DNA from: Vibrio maritimus
Lineage (GTDB): Bacteria > Pseudomonadota > Gammaproteobacteria > Enterobacterales > Vibrionaceae
DNA: 64,000 nt
NCBI GenBank assembly: GCA_000755425.1
Contig: BBMT01000015.1
Coordinates: 47,099-111,098, forward strand
Direction: 5' to 3'
Shown piece after piece: positions 49,121 to 59,421 of this stretch (within the stretch, counting starts at the first letter, position 1; every line of letters starts with the position of its first letter). The notes beneath the pieces are model-generated. The model saw nothing but the letters and a program-made list of their open reading frames with translations. It did no database searches and was not told the DNA's origin. The position numbers and the translations under genes are program-made.

Positions 49121-49596
49121 TGCGCGTTCGACTGCGGTTTTGCATGGTTTGGTGCACACCACGTCGCAAGCTCTTAAAACTGCTTTCAATCTTATCGACC
49201 CTAATAGTACCGTTAAGGCCAACACTGTTAGGATCACCGATTCTTTGTGGTGACCTAAACCTATCATCATGCCGAGACCGGCCAGTACCCAAATCACAGC
49301 AGCTGATGTCACCCCGTGGATCTTTCCATCTTGAGTCATCATCACCCCTGCACCTAAAAAGCCCACACCAGTAATGATTTGACCGAGTACGCGCGCTTGA
49401 TCTAGCGTGTTAGGAGAGAGTGATACCGCCATGGACATAAACAGGTAAGTACCTGAGACGATTAAGATAGCGGTGCGAATACCTACTGGCTTACCACGAG
49501 TTTGTCGTTCAAGACCCACCAGGCACCGTTGAGAACACAGGCTCCCAAAGCTTGCCATGAGAATGGTCCCATATCGAGTAGTTGTGTCAGTTCCAC
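49103..49596 (-). CDS. MgtC/SapB family membrane protein
   Basis: 164 residues after repair. GTG start at 49596 with AGGAGG before it; begins MELTQLLDMGPFSWQALGAC. A lost C near 49519 breaks GALVGLERQTRGKPVGIRT, the family's signature. Then come RVLGQIITGVGFLGAGVMM and GVTSAAVIWVLAGLGMMIG. Four or five membrane segments. MgtC relatives act in low-magnesium survival or on the ATP synthase; this short form is of unknown role. Confidence 0.87.
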
Positions 49597-49673
49597 ATTG
49601 CCTCCTAAAAAGCGCAGTATCTGACTAAAAGACCGCCTGATCGAACAAAATCATTTTATCGAGACGGAAAAAA

Positions 49674-50696
49674 TTACTCGAGATGCAGATCAAGCGGCGT
49701 TTTACTCGCCTTGCCGCCTTCTTCTCGTGTGAGCTTAGGGACAAGGTACCCTGACACACGGGCAATCAGAGCTTGGATGATCGCTTTCGCTTGTTCATCA
49801 CTGATGTAGAAATGCGCTGCACCTTGTACTTTATCGAGTACATGCAGGTAATACGGCAGAATTCCTGCGCCAAACAGAGCGTGACTAAGCTCGAACTGAG
49901 CTTCCACGCTATCGTTGACTCCTTTGAGCAGTACGCCTTGATTGAGAAGTGTCGTACCGCTAGTTTTAATACGCGCCATCGCTAGCTTGAGCTCATTATC
50001 TATCTCGTTGGCATGGTTGATATGAGTGACCAGCACAGTGTTGAGACGAGTGTTTGCGAGCAAGTGACAAAGCTGCTCTGTAATTCGCGCCGGTATCACG
50101 ACCGGAAGGCGAGAATGAATGCGAAGCGTTTTAAGGTGTGGTATCTGTTCAGCACGTTCAATCAGCCAACTCAGCTCACTGTCTTTGGCCATCAATGGAT
50201 CGCCGCCAGATAAGATGAGCTCATCAATTTCCGGTTTGTCAGAGATGTAGTCGAGCGCCTGTTGCCAGTTCTCTTTGCCACCTTTGTTCTCGTCGTACGG
50301 GAAATGGCGGCGAAAGCAGTAGCGACAGTTCACAGCACAGCCACCTTTTACAATCATCAAAGCACGATTGTGGTATTTGTGTAGTAGGCCAGGCACCGCG
50401 TTATCTTGCTCTTCGAGTGGATCTTCTGAATAGCCATCGTGGACTTCAAACTCTTGGCTAAGAGGTAACACCTGTCTAAGCAAAGGATCGTACGGGTTGC
50501 CTTTTTCCATGCGATCGACAAAGCTTTGAGGAACGCGCATGGGAAACAAACGTCTTGCCTTAAGTCCGTTTTCCCAAGGGGTCGCCTCAATTTCTAACTG
50601 CTCAAGCAGTTTGTAAGGGTCTGAGATCGCATTCGATAGCTGTTTGAGCCAGTTTTGCTCAACAGAAACAAGATTTCGGGTTATGATAGGCGACAT
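49674..50696 (-). CDS. epmB: EF-P lysine 2,3-aminomutase EpmB (YjeK)
   Basis: 340 residues, radical SAM enzyme with CAVNCRYCFRRHFPY (CxxxCxxC for the 4Fe-4S cluster) and ELILSGGDPLMAKD. The start MSPIITRN at 50696 is standard; an ATG seven codons upstream is possible. It turns (S)-alpha-lysine into (R)-beta-lysine, which EpmA attaches to EF-P. It is divergent from efp by 33 bases, so their promoters must overlap the coding starts. Confidence 0.95.
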   Translation of the reverse strand: MSPIITRNLVSVEQNWLKQLSNAISDPYKLLEQLEIEATPWENGLKARRLFPMRVPQSFVDRMEKGNPYDPLLRQVLPLSQEFEVHDGYSEDPLEEQDNAVPGLLHKYHNRALMIVKGGCAVNCRYCFRRHFPYDENKGGKENWQQALDYISDKPEIDELILSGGDPLMAKDSELSWLIERAEQIPHLKTLRIHSRLPVVIPARITEQLCHLLANTRLNTVLVTHINHANEIDNELKLAMARIKTSGTTLLNQGVLLKGVNDSVEAQFELSHALFGAGILPYYLHVLDKVQGAAHFYISDEQAKAIIQALIARVSGYLVPKLTREEGGKASKTPLDLHLE

Positions 50697-50729
50697 TAAA
50701 TTTAACTCGAAGAACACTAAGAGGATACA

Positions 50730-51296
50730 ATGGCTACTGTTAGCACCAATGAATTTAAAGGCGGTCTTAAACTAATGCTGGACAACGAGCCTTGCGTAAT
50801 TCTAGAAAATGAATACGTGAAGCCAGGTAAAGGTCAAGCGTTCAACCGCGTTAAAATTCGTAAGCTACTGTCTGGTAAAGTTCTAGAGAAAACCTTCAAG
50901 TCTGGCGAAACTGTTGAAGTTGCTGACGTGATGGATATCGACCTAGATTACCTATACACAGATGGTGAATTCTACCACTTTATGAACAGCGAAACATTCG
51001 AACAGATCGCTGCAGACGTTAAAGCGGTTGGCGATAACGCGAAATGGTTGGTAGAAAACAACACTTGTATGATTACTCTTTGGAATGGTAACCCAATTAC
51101 TGTTACTCCGCCTAACTTTGTTGAGCTAGAAGTAACAGAAACGGATCCAGGTCTGAAAGGTGATACACAAGGTACTGGTGGTAAGCCTGCGACACTAACA
51201 ACTGGTGCTGTGGTGCGTGTACCGCTATTTATCCAGATTGGTGAAGTGATCAAAGTTGATACTCGTACTGCGGAATACGTAGGTCGCGTTAAGTAA
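50730..51296 (+). CDS. efp: Elongation factor P
   Basis: 188 residues. The modified lysine is Lys34 in EYVKPGKGQAF, the type recognised by EpmA. It ends GEVIKVDTRTAEYVGRVK. EF-P rescues ribosomes stalled at polyproline. Its two modifying enzymes, EpmB (adjacent) and EpmA (57.4 kb), are both in the window. It is intact. Confidence 0.98.
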   Translation: MATVSTNEFKGGLKLMLDNEPCVILENEYVKPGKGQAFNRVKIRKLLSGKVLEKTFKSGETVEVADVMDIDLDYLYTDGEFYHFMNSETFEQIAADVKAVGDNAKWLVENNTCMITLWNGNPITVTPPNFVELEVTETDPGLKGDTQGTGGKPATLTTGAVVRVPLFIQIGEVIKVDTRTAEYVGRVK

Positions 51297-51318
51297 TCAG
51301 CTTAAAGTGAAGAATTTA

Positions 51319-51346
51319 AAAGGTCGCCAAATGGCGACCTTTTTTG
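51319..51346 (+). terminator. Terminator of efp
   Basis: AAAGGTCGCCA-AA-TGGCGACCTTTTTT. Confidence 0.9.
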
Positions 51347-51381
51347 TATTTGACGGAAAAGTAACGTTGCTCAGCAGAGGG

Positions 51382-52077
51382 TTACTCTTCTGGGCGCCAA
51401 CTAAGCGCGCTGGCTACCGTGCCAAGAGCAAGAGTGTCCATTTCTGCTTCTGGTAAACCCGCTAATGTTTGTAGCGTGATGCTGCCATTGGTTTGTGCCG
51501 CCGCGACTTCGACGCTGCCACGACTAAAGCTGTAACCCAGTGGGTTATCAACACTCATCATTAGCCCCTCACCATCGTGCACGGAAGCAACGTTAAAGTG
51601 AGCGCTGTTCAAACGGATAAAACCTTGTTCTTTTTTGGCGGTCGATAAGCTGATGGCTTCCGATTTACGCTCCATCTTGTATTCGCCAACACTCTTACCT
51701 GCCTCGCTGATTCGGCAAATATACGGATCATTACCACCAAATGAGAAACTGCCAATATCGACGCTGGTGCCACCGCCGCTGCACACCAGTGTCCAAGTTG
51801 CGCCATTATCAGTACGCGTCATCTCAGCAACCATCTCTCCCTCTTTGGTATTGATGGTATTAAACCAAGAGCTAGTTGAAGCGCTGCGCGAGTATTTACC
51901 GTGGTAGCGACCCGCGATATCGAAGGTACCTTCAGGACCAAAGCCCCAAAAAGTGCCATCGGTTTTAAGCAGTAATTCAGGCTGCTCGGAAACTGCCTGT
52001 GACTTTTCCATTGTGACGGTAGAACCACACCCAAATAGCGCACTGGAAATCATGAGTACGCAAATAGACTTTTTCAT
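51382..52077 (-). CDS. Hypothetical lipoprotein
   Basis: 231 residues with a lipoprotein signal MKKSICVLMISSALFGCGS (lipobox LFGC). The mature part is Gly, Ser and Thr rich, and I recognise no domain. It is probably in the outer membrane. Transcribed leftward and alone. It is intact. Confidence 0.7.
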   Translation of the reverse strand: MKKSICVLMISSALFGCGSTVTMEKSQAVSEQPELLLKTDGTFWGFGPEGTFDIAGRYHGKYSRSASTSSWFNTINTKEGEMVAEMTRTDNGATWTLVCSGGGTSVDIGSFSFGGNDPYICRISEAGKSVGEYKMERKSEAISLSTAKKEQGFIRLNSAHFNVASVHDGEGLMMSVDNPLGYSFSRGSVEVAAAQTNGSITLQTLAGLPEAEMDTLALGTVASALSWRPEE

Positions 52078-52368
52078 TGTTACATCTCTTGTTGTTATTA
52101 ATCGCTGATGATTTTATCGATAGCGTGATAATGACAATGTATGGGTGTGTCCAGATGTTTACTGAGTCACATTGAGCCGAAAATGGTTCTTTTGGTGTCT
52201 AATGACTCGCAAGTTTCTCCCTTGTTAATTACTTCGTCTATTCCTTGTTATATAAGCGAATTATTCGATTTTTGTAGTGATTAACATTTTGATACATTAA
52301 CCAGGTTGTCAATGAGTTGCATATTCTTGAGGCAAAATTTTCGCAACGACAACAAACAGGAGAAACAC

Positions 52369-53783
52369 ATGGAAAGTCGTGGAATAGGAGAAAGTTTGAA
52401 ATTAACCGAGCGCCGTAAGTGGTTGCACAGTGCGCTCAAAACAATGGTCTATACCGTGCCCATTTTGGCGGTTGGACTGACAGTGAATAGTTCGGTGTTA
52501 ATGACAGATGCTGGTTACAGTTATGTCCATCAAAATAACTTAACAGGTGAGTTGGATGTCTTCACTGAACCGGGAATTCACTTTCGGATGCCTTTTCTGT
52601 CGAAGATTACTAAGTACGATCAAGTCATTACGGTGTCTTTCGGTAATAGTATTGAAGAGAATTTGTACCAGCGGCTTCAAGCGCAAGATCCGGTTCAAGT
52701 TCGATTTGCTGACACCTATATAGGGCAGATACCCGTCACGTTTCGATTTAAGCTCAGTAACGATCCCGAAGCGATGAAGAAAATGCATCGAGAGTTTCGA
52801 AATAACAGCAACTTAATTGATGCGCTTCTGGTTAAAAATGCTCGCAACGTAACGGTAATTACCGCAACTCAATACACAGGTGAAGAGTTCTTCCAAGGTG
52901 GCCTTAACCAGTTCAAGTCTAAGCTTGGCGATCAGTTGCGTGAGGGTATTTACCTGACAGAACGTAGACAAGTTGAAGTAGAGGAGATGGATCTGGCTCC
53001 TGTTGGGTAGATCAATCGAATGCTAATCAATTGCAGAGAACTAAGCAGTTAGTCTGGAAGACGGTGCCCGTTGCGGATGCTACGGGTCAGCCGATACGCC
53101 AAGATAATCCGTTGCAGCAATACGGTATTCAGGTGACTCAAGTGACTATTGGCGACCCGCAACCGGAAAAACAGCTTGATCAGTTACTTGCCGATAAAAA
53201 GCGCTTGGTTGCTGACCGTATTCGCGCTATCCAAGAGCAAGAAACGTCAAAAGCTCAAGCCGAAACAGAGCAACTGCGTAAAGAGATCCAACGTACGCGT
53301 GAAGTTCAAGATGCCCAGCGCCAGAAAGAGTTAGCGATCATTTCGCAGCAAAAAGAAGTTGAAGTCGCTAGACAAATTGCCGAGCGCGAAATCGTAGAAG
53401 TTGAGAAAACCAAGCGCCTGGCTGAGGTAGATAAAGAGAAAGAGCTAGCTATTGCAGAGGCTAACCTAGCGATTCAAAAAGCCAATGCGCTGTCAGCAGA
53501 ATTTGAAGCCAAGGCAATTTTAGAAAAGGGTCGCGCCGAAGCTGAGGTGCTGAAAGCGAAATACGCCGCCTTGGGAGCCAATCACGAGGTGTATCTAGCT
53601 GAGTTGAATCGTGATGTGGCGAACTCCCTGTATAACAACTTAACTAACTTTCAGGTGCAAATGCCGCAAAACTACATCGGTGGTGGGCAAGAGCAGGGTT
53701 TGACAACTAACCTCGATGTGATTACCGGTTTTGGCGCTTTGGGGCTAATGAACCAGACCAAGCAGTTCGTGCCTGAGCAGTAA
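52369..53783 (+). CDS. SPFH/band 7 family protein
   Basis: 471 residues after repair. N-terminal membrane segment (MVYTVPILAVGLTVN), an SPFH domain (about 45-250; GYSYVHQNNLTGELDVFTEP) and a long helical coiled coil rich in Gln, Glu and Ala (about 265-400), then a C-terminal tail. One G is missing near 53008 (LAPVGVDQSN). Such proteins form membrane-bound rings or scaffolds. No partner such as an NfeD or protease gene is adjacent. AGGAGAAACAC precedes the ATG. Confidence 0.83.
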
Positions 53784-53803
53784 AAATCAAAACAGCAAAT
53801 ATG

Positions 53804-53838
53804 AAAAAGGCCGATGAGCTGAGTGCTCATCGGCCTTA
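53804..53838. terminator. Bidirectional terminator between the SPFH gene and frdD
   Basis: AAAAAGGCCGATGAGC-TGAGT-GCTCATCGGCCTTATT between convergent genes. Confidence 0.88.
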
Positions 53839-53852
53839 TTTATAGTTGGCGA

Positions 53853-54214
53853 TTAGATCATAAAGATGAAGATAATCGACAGTGCACTGATTAGCGCTGC
53901 GAAGAAATAACAGACAATCTTACCAACCACACCCGCATGGATCTTAAGATCGTGCATGCCGTGGTGTAGGCGGTGCATTGCATGCCACATTGGCAGTGCT
54001 AGCGTAGCGATAATAAATAGAGCACCGATAATGCTAGTCGCGAAGTCTGCCACTCGCTCATAGCTCATCGCTTCAGGCTGATAATGCCCATTGGTACTAG
54101 GATACCCAGCACAAGTACAGTGACAGGAGTGATCATGGCAAACCATGTACCACCGGCACCAAATAGTCCCCACCATACTGGTTCGTCAGAGCGTTTTGGG
54201 TTTTGATTAATCAC
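53853..54214 (-). CDS. frdD: Fumarate reductase membrane anchor FrdD
   Basis: 120 residues after repair. GTG start at 54214 with AGGAG before it (MINQNPKRSDEPVWWGLFGA). A lost C near 54075 breaks MGIISPEAMSYERV. Three membrane segments; HAMHRLHHGMHDLKIH is the typical conserved stretch. It anchors FrdAB with FrdC and takes part in menaquinol binding. Confidence 0.93.
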
Positions 54215-54224
54215 GATTCACTCC

Positions 54225-54608
54225 TTATACAATGATGAGAACAACTAGTGAGATAGCTGCAACTGCCGCCCACTGTGCTAGGACAATGGTCTTCTTCTCT
54301 ACCGGTTTGCCTTTCAGTTTGATTGGCATAACCTGTGGCATCATGCTGAAGAAAGTTTGCGCGTGGAACAGGCTACCTGCAAGGGCCACGATGTTGATCG
54401 CGATAACAATTGGGTTAGCCATAAAGTCCAACCAGCCTTGCCAAGCTTCTGGGCCTTTCACTAGCGAACCTAGACCAAATGTCAGGAAAATAGTGAATAG
54501 GATCAGTGGCAGTACGGTGGCCTCACGAAGCATGTAGAAGCGATAAAATGGGTGATCTTTCCACCAAGTTCGCTTCATTTCACGAACATAAGGTTTTCTG
54601 TTACTCAT
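54225..54608 (-). CDS. frdC: Fumarate reductase membrane anchor FrdC
   Basis: 127 residues, three membrane segments. MSNRKPYVREMKRTWWKDHP is the conserved start and LFHAQTFFSMMPQVMP the family's middle stretch. It starts one base after frdB. It is intact. Confidence 0.95.
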   Translation of the reverse strand: MSNRKPYVREMKRTWWKDHPFYRFYMLREATVLPLILFTIFLTFGLGSLVKGPEAWQGWLDFMANPIVIAINIVALAGSLFHAQTFFSMMPQVMPIKLKGKPVEKKTIVLAQWAAVAAISLVVLIIV

Positions 54609-54609
54609 T

Positions 54610-55350
54610 CTATGCCTCCTGTGGTTTCAACATTGCAATAACGAAGTCTTGTGAAGACGCGACTTTGCCTTGGTTTACCGCTGCTGCTGGGTCAACGTTC
54701 TTCGGACACACTTCAGAACAGTAGCCCACAAACGTACAGCCCCAAGCACCATTCTCGCCGTTGATCATTTTCATACGTTCAGCCGCACCGTTGTCACGGC
54801 TATCGAGGTTATAACGATGCGCTAGCGTAAGTGCAGCAGGACCGATGAACTCAGGGTTTAGACCAAACTGAGGACATGCCGCGTAGCAAAGACCACAGTT
54901 GATACAACCAGCAAACTGCTTATACTTCGCCATCTGCTCAGGTGTTTGGATGTTGGTGCCATCTTCTGGCTTACGGTCGTTACCAATGATGTATGGCTTG
55001 ATGGCTTCTAGGCGCTCGATAAACGGCGTCATGTCGACAATCAAGTCTTTTTCGATTGGGAAGTTCGCAAGAGGCTCAATCTTCAGACCATTTTGGTGAT
55101 CACGGAGGAAGCTCTTACACGCCAGTTTTGGCACGCCGTTCACCATGATGCCGCAAGAGCCACAAATCGCCATACGACAAGACCAGCGGTAAGACAGGTC
55201 TTTGTCTAGATGGTCTTTGATATAACCAATCGCATCGAGCACTGACATGGTCTCATCGAACGGTACTTCGAAGGTCTGGAAATACGGTTCTGCGTCTTTC
55301 TCTGGGTCGTAGCGCAGGATTTCCACTTTCTGAATACGGTTTGCTGACAT
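54610..55350 (-). CDS. frdB: Fumarate reductase iron-sulfur subunit FrdB
   Basis: 246 residues. 2Fe-2S site SCRMAICGSCGIMVNG, 4Fe-4S site GCINCGLCYAACP and third-cluster cysteines in WGCTFVGYCSEVCPKNVDP. It passes electrons from menaquinol to FrdA. Its start overlaps the frdA stop by one base. It is intact. Confidence 0.97.
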   Translation of the reverse strand: MSANRIQKVEILRYDPEKDAEPYFQTFEVPFDETMSVLDAIGYIKDHLDKDLSYRWSCRMAICGSCGIMVNGVPKLACKSFLRDHQNGLKIEPLANFPIEKDLIVDMTPFIERLEAIKPYIIGNDRKPEDGTNIQTPEQMAKYKQFAGCINCGLCYAACPQFGLNPEFIGPAALTLAHRYNLDSRDNGAAERMKMINGENGAWGCTFVGYCSEVCPKNVDPAAAVNQGKVASSQDFVIAMLKPQEA

Positions 55351-57173
55351 TATGCTTGCTCCTCCGCATTTTGATCTTTGTTTGCTTGCTTCGCCGCCTC
55401 TTCTGCTGCTGCTTTTTCTGCGGCTTCACCGTATAGACGCGCTTTAGGCTGCGACTTAGTGATAGTAACGTTGCTGTAGTCAATGCTTGGTGCATTATCT
55501 TCGTTAAAGAAGGCTAGCGAGTGTTTTAGGTAGTTCTCATCATCACGCTCAGTACAACCGTCATCAAGACGTTGGTGCGCACCACGAGACTCTTTACGCA
55601 AGATTGCAGAGTGAACCATAGCTTCAGCAACTTCTAGGCCGTAACCCACTTCAATGGCGTACAGCAGATCAGTGTTGAACACTTTACCTTTGTCTTTGAT
55701 GCTAATTTTCTTATAGCGCTGTTTTAGCTCGGCAATCTTCTCAAGCGTCGCTTGCATCAGATCTTCTTGGCGGTAGATACCACAGCCCGCTTCCATGGTG
55801 TGACCCATTTCAGTGCGGATTTCTGCCCAGTTTTCATCGCCTTCTTGATTCATTAGCGCAGCAATGCGTGCTTCTACTGCCTTCACTTGCTCTTCAATAG
55901 CGCTGTCATCCCAGCCCTTGAACGCTTTAGCGCGCTCAACCGCTTGCTCACCGGCAACACGGCCGAAGACGACAAACTCAGCGAGAGAGTTAGAACCTAG
56001 ACGGTTCGCACCGTGCAGGCCGACAGACGCACACTCACCAACAGCGAATAGACCTTGGATACGAGTTTCACAAGTACCGTTGGTTTCAATACCACCCATG
56101 GTGTAGTGCACGGTTGGACGAATTGGGATTGGCTCTTTTGCAGGGTCAACGTTGACGTAAGCTTTTGCGAGCTCACAGATAAACGGTAGACGCTCTTGCA
56201 GGTACTCCTCACCAAGGTGGCGAAGATCAAGGTGAACCACATCACCTAGAGGGTGCTTGATGGTATTGCCTTTCTGCTGCTCATGCCAGAATGCTTGAGA
56301 CACTTTGTCACGAGGCCCCAGTTCCATGTATTTGTTTTTTGGCTGGCCAACAGGTGTTTCAGGACCCATGCCATAGTCTTGTAGGTAACGGTAGCCATTC
56401 TTGTTGACGATGATACCGCCTTCACCACGACAACCTTCGGTCATTAGAATGCCAGTACCAGGCAGGCCTGTTGGGTGGTACTGAACAAATTCCATATCAC
56501 GTAGTGGAACGCCGTGACGATATGCCATCGCCATGCCGTCGCCAGTCACGATGCCGCCGTTGGTATTACAGTGATAAACGCGACCCGCGCCGCCGGTTGC
56601 TAGGACAACTGATTTTGCCTTGATGGTGACGAGTTCACCTTCAGACATATGAATTGCAATCAGACCCTGAACCTCGCCTTCAACCACAAGTAGGTCTACC
56701 ACAAAGTACTCGTCAAATCGCTTAATTTGCTCGTACTTCATCGACGTTTGGAACAGCGTGTGTAGCATATGGAAGCCGGTTTTATCCGCCGCAAACCATG
56801 TGCGTTCTACCTTCATACCACCGAAACGACGGACGTTCACTTCACCGTTTTCTTTACGGCTCCATGGACAGCCCCATTGCTCCATCTGGATCATTTCACG
56901 TGTGGCATTTTCAACGAAATATTCAACAACATCCTGTTCACAAAGCCAGTCACCACCGCCAACGGTATCGTTGAAGTGGTTATCTAGGCTATCTTCATCC
57001 TTAATTACAGCTGCAGAACCACCTTCAGCTGCCACGGTATGTGAACGCATAGGGTAGACTTTAGAGATCAGAGCTACTTCCATTTCTGGGTTAGCTTCTG
57101 CTGCTGCAATGGCAGTACGAAGACCAGCGCCGCCTGCGCCGATGACTGCGATATCTGTGGTAATTGTTTTCAC
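55350..57173 (-). CDS. frdA: Fumarate reductase flavoprotein subunit FrdA
   Basis: 607 residues. GTG start with GGAGG six bases upstream. FAD-binding GAGGAGLRTAIAA, the flavin-linked His in SHTVAAEGGSAA, and the active-site Arg/His region around GCRGEGGIIVNKNG. The C-terminus is extended with an Ala/Glu-rich tail (EKAAAEEAAKQANKDQNAEE), longer than E. coli FrdA. Reduces fumarate to succinate in anaerobic respiration, with aspA and dcuA supplying fumarate. Confidence 0.97.
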   Translation of the reverse strand: MKTITTDIAVIGAGGAGLRTAIAAAEANPEMEVALISKVYPMRSHTVAAEGGSAAVIKDEDSLDNHFNDTVGGGDWLCEQDVVEYFVENATREMIQMEQWGCPWSRKENGEVNVRRFGGMKVERTWFAADKTGFHMLHTLFQTSMKYEQIKRFDEYFVVDLLVVEGEVQGLIAIHMSEGELVTIKAKSVVLATGGAGRVYHCNTNGGIVTGDGMAMAYRHGVPLRDMEFVQYHPTGLPGTGILMTEGCRGEGGIIVNKNGYRYLQDYGMGPETPVGQPKNKYMELGPRDKVSQAFWHEQQKGNTIKHPLGDVVHLDLRHLGEEYLQERLPFICELAKAYVNVDPAKEPIPIRPTVHYTMGGIETNGTCETRIQGLFAVGECASVGLHGANRLGSNSLAEFVVFGRVAGEQAVERAKAFKGWDDSAIEEQVKAVEARIAALMNQEGDENWAEIRTEMGHTMEAGCGIYRQEDLMQATLEKIAELKQRYKKISIKDKGKVFNTDLLYAIEVGYGLEVAEAMVHSAILRKESRGAHQRLDDGCTERDDENYLKHSLAFFNEDNAPSIDYSNVTITKSQPKARLYGEAAEKAAAEEAAKQANKDQNAEEQA

Positions 57174-57340
57174 AGTTATCCTCCAGTGTGTGAGAGCGAG
57201 TTTTGCTCGCGAGTTATAGTTAAAGGCTTGAAAGCTTTTTTATTAAGGCAATCAGTTTAGATAAGCGACGTGGCAAAAAAATTGACTGAGTTAGGTTTTT
57301 GCTCCGGTAATGCATGACGAGGCATAGTATTTCTATGATG

Positions 57341-57356
57341 TGTGATTAATATCACT
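57341..57356. promoter_or_regulatory. CRP/FNR-type dyad upstream of frdA
   Basis: TGTGATTAATATCACT matches the CRP pattern TGTGA-N6-TCACA at 9 of 10 positions, and its inner GTGAT-N4-ATCAC is close to the FNR pattern TTGAT-N4-ATCAA. It lies about 170 bases before frdA and 65 before epmA in their divergent gap. Confidence 0.65.
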
Positions 57357-57420
57357 TGTGATTGAGAACTTTTGAGTCCGCACTTACAATAATTAATAAC
57401 ATTAACTAATGAGTTTGATA

Positions 57421-58394
57421 ATGATTACCAACCAGTGGCAGCCCACAGCATCTATAGCGTTACTCAAAAAGCGCGCCGAGCTGATTCAGTCAATTCGCAG
57501 CTTCTTTATGACAAGAGAGGTAATGGAAGTCGACACCCCGGCGATGAGTCATGCACGGTGACCGATGTGCATTTACATACCTTTAAGACGGAATTTGTCG
57601 GTCCAGGTTATGCCGATGGTCGCCAGCTTTATTTTATGACCAGTCCTGAATTTCATATGAAGCGACTGCTTGCGGCTGGAAGTGGGTCTATCTATCAGAT
57701 AAACAAAGCATTTCGTAATGAAGAGAGCGGTCGTCATCACAACCCAGAGTTCACCATGCTTGAGTGGTATCGTGTTGGGTTTGACCACCATCAGTTGATG
57801 GGTGAGATGGACGAGTTACTGATGATGGTGCTTGGTTGCGGCCATGCTGAGCGAATGACTTATCAGCAGGCGTTTATCACGCACCTTGGCGTTTGTCCTT
57901 TAAGTGCAGAGATGTCTGCGCTACGACAAGCTGCAGCACCACTAGGCTTGAGTGATATTGCTGATAAAGAGCAAGATCGCGATACGCTATTACAGCTGCT
58001 GTTTAGCATGGGAGTTGAGACTCAAATCGGCAAAGACGCGCCTGCGTTTGTTTACGACTTTCCAGCCTCACAAGCTGCGCTTGCCAAAGTGAATCCACAA
58101 GATGAGCGCGTTGCTGATCGCTTTGAAGTCTATTTCAAAGGTATTGAACTGGCGAACGGGTTTCATGAGTTGGACAACCCGGAAGAGCAATTAGCACGCT
58201 TTGAAGAGGACAATCAAAAGCGGCAGGCAATGGGCCTTGCACCTCAGCCGATTGATCATCATTTGATCGAGGCGTTAAGGGCGGGTTTGCCAGCTTGCGC
58301 TGGAGTAGCGCTGGGAATCGACAGGCTAATTATGCTCGCGCTGGGCGCAACTCATATCGATGAGGTTGTCGCTTTCCCTTTCCCTATAGCCTAA
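57421..58394 (+). CDS. epmA: EF-P (R)-beta-lysine ligase EpmA (PoxA/GenX)
   Basis: 324 residues after repair of one base near 57557 (MSHATVTDVHLH). It is like the catalytic core of class II lysyl-tRNA synthetase without the anticodon domain: motif 2 INKAFRNEESGRHHNPEFTMLEW and motif 3 GVALGIDRLIMLALG (pieces). It joins beta-lysine to Lys34 of EF-P. Divergent from frd, as in E. coli. Confidence 0.95.
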
Positions 58395-59284
58395 CTCACC
58401 AAAATACTGGTGCCTATGACAGCAAATGCAGCACCAAGCCAGGCGTACTTATTGGGTCTTTGCTTGGTGTAAATCCATAGTAGCGGCAATACCATAATCG
58501 GCGTGGTTGATGAGAGTAGCGCAACCATGCTACATTGCCTGTCTGCAGCGCAAACAGAATAAGCGTCATACCGACTGCATGGCGAGAAAGCCATTGAGCG
58601 CGGTAATTCCAAAAATAGACCAATTAATAGGGTTCAAACTCTTGGCGTGCTTAGCGCCAGTAAATAAGAACAGGCTGTGGGCAACAAATGCGGTGATCAT
58701 ACGAATAGCAGATGCAGCCACAGGGTCGATGCTGGTTTGCATCACAGGCTTAGCAATAATACCGCCTAGTGCCTGACACAGTGCAGCGGTGATCCCCAAA
58801 CCCACCCCAAACCAAACATTACCTTTGATGGTTTCAAGTTCATTCGTCTTACTGTTGTTGGAGCCTCTACGGCCAAAGAAAATAGCGGTAGCAACGCCAG
58901 AGAAAACCAATGCAGACCCTAGAAGTTCGATGGGTGACATCGTCTCTGAGAAAAGAAAATAGCCTAGTACGGCAGAGAATACCGCGTGACAAGAGAAAAG
59001 CAGTCCTGCCTGTCTTGGCCCCATACGATTCAAACACGCAAACAGTGCGGTATCCCCGATAAAGATACCGATTAAACCTGAGAGCATCATTGGCGTGATA
59101 TGCGCGGACTCAACGCTTGCCCAACCACCAGTGATGGCCGCCATAGAAGAAAGCATTAAGGCGGTACAGCCCATTCTCCATCGGCTATAAGAAAATGAAC
59201 CAAGTGTTTGGCTGGTTTAACCGAGATAATGCTTGAAACTGCCCACAAAAAGGCAGCGATCAGTGCCAGCCATTCAAATCCCAT
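58391..59284 (-). CDS. DMT superfamily (EamA) transporter
   Basis: 298 residues after repair, ten membrane segments in two EamA halves. Starts MGFEWLALIAAFLWAVSSII. Three single-base losses (near 59204, 58577 and 58531) are needed to join the frame, the most of any short gene here; a genuine pseudogene cannot be excluded. The end shows WIYTKQRPNKYAWLGAAFAV, the family's C-terminal pattern. Substrate unknown. Its stop overlaps the end of epmA by four bases. Confidence 0.82.
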
Positions 59285-59421
59285 TGCTATCCCTAGTCCT
59301 TGCTCGGTGCTGCGATGCGAGCACCATTGATTATTCGATGATTTAACTAGGTTTTACTATGAGGTCTTAGAAAGTGCAATTGAAATCGTCTCACCTTGGC
59401 AAGAGGATTCCATTTAGACGG

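Noticed and set aside
58391..59284. DMT transporter as a true pseudogene
   Set aside because: Three breaks are many for this length, but each is a single missing base like those in essential genes; error remains the simpler reading.
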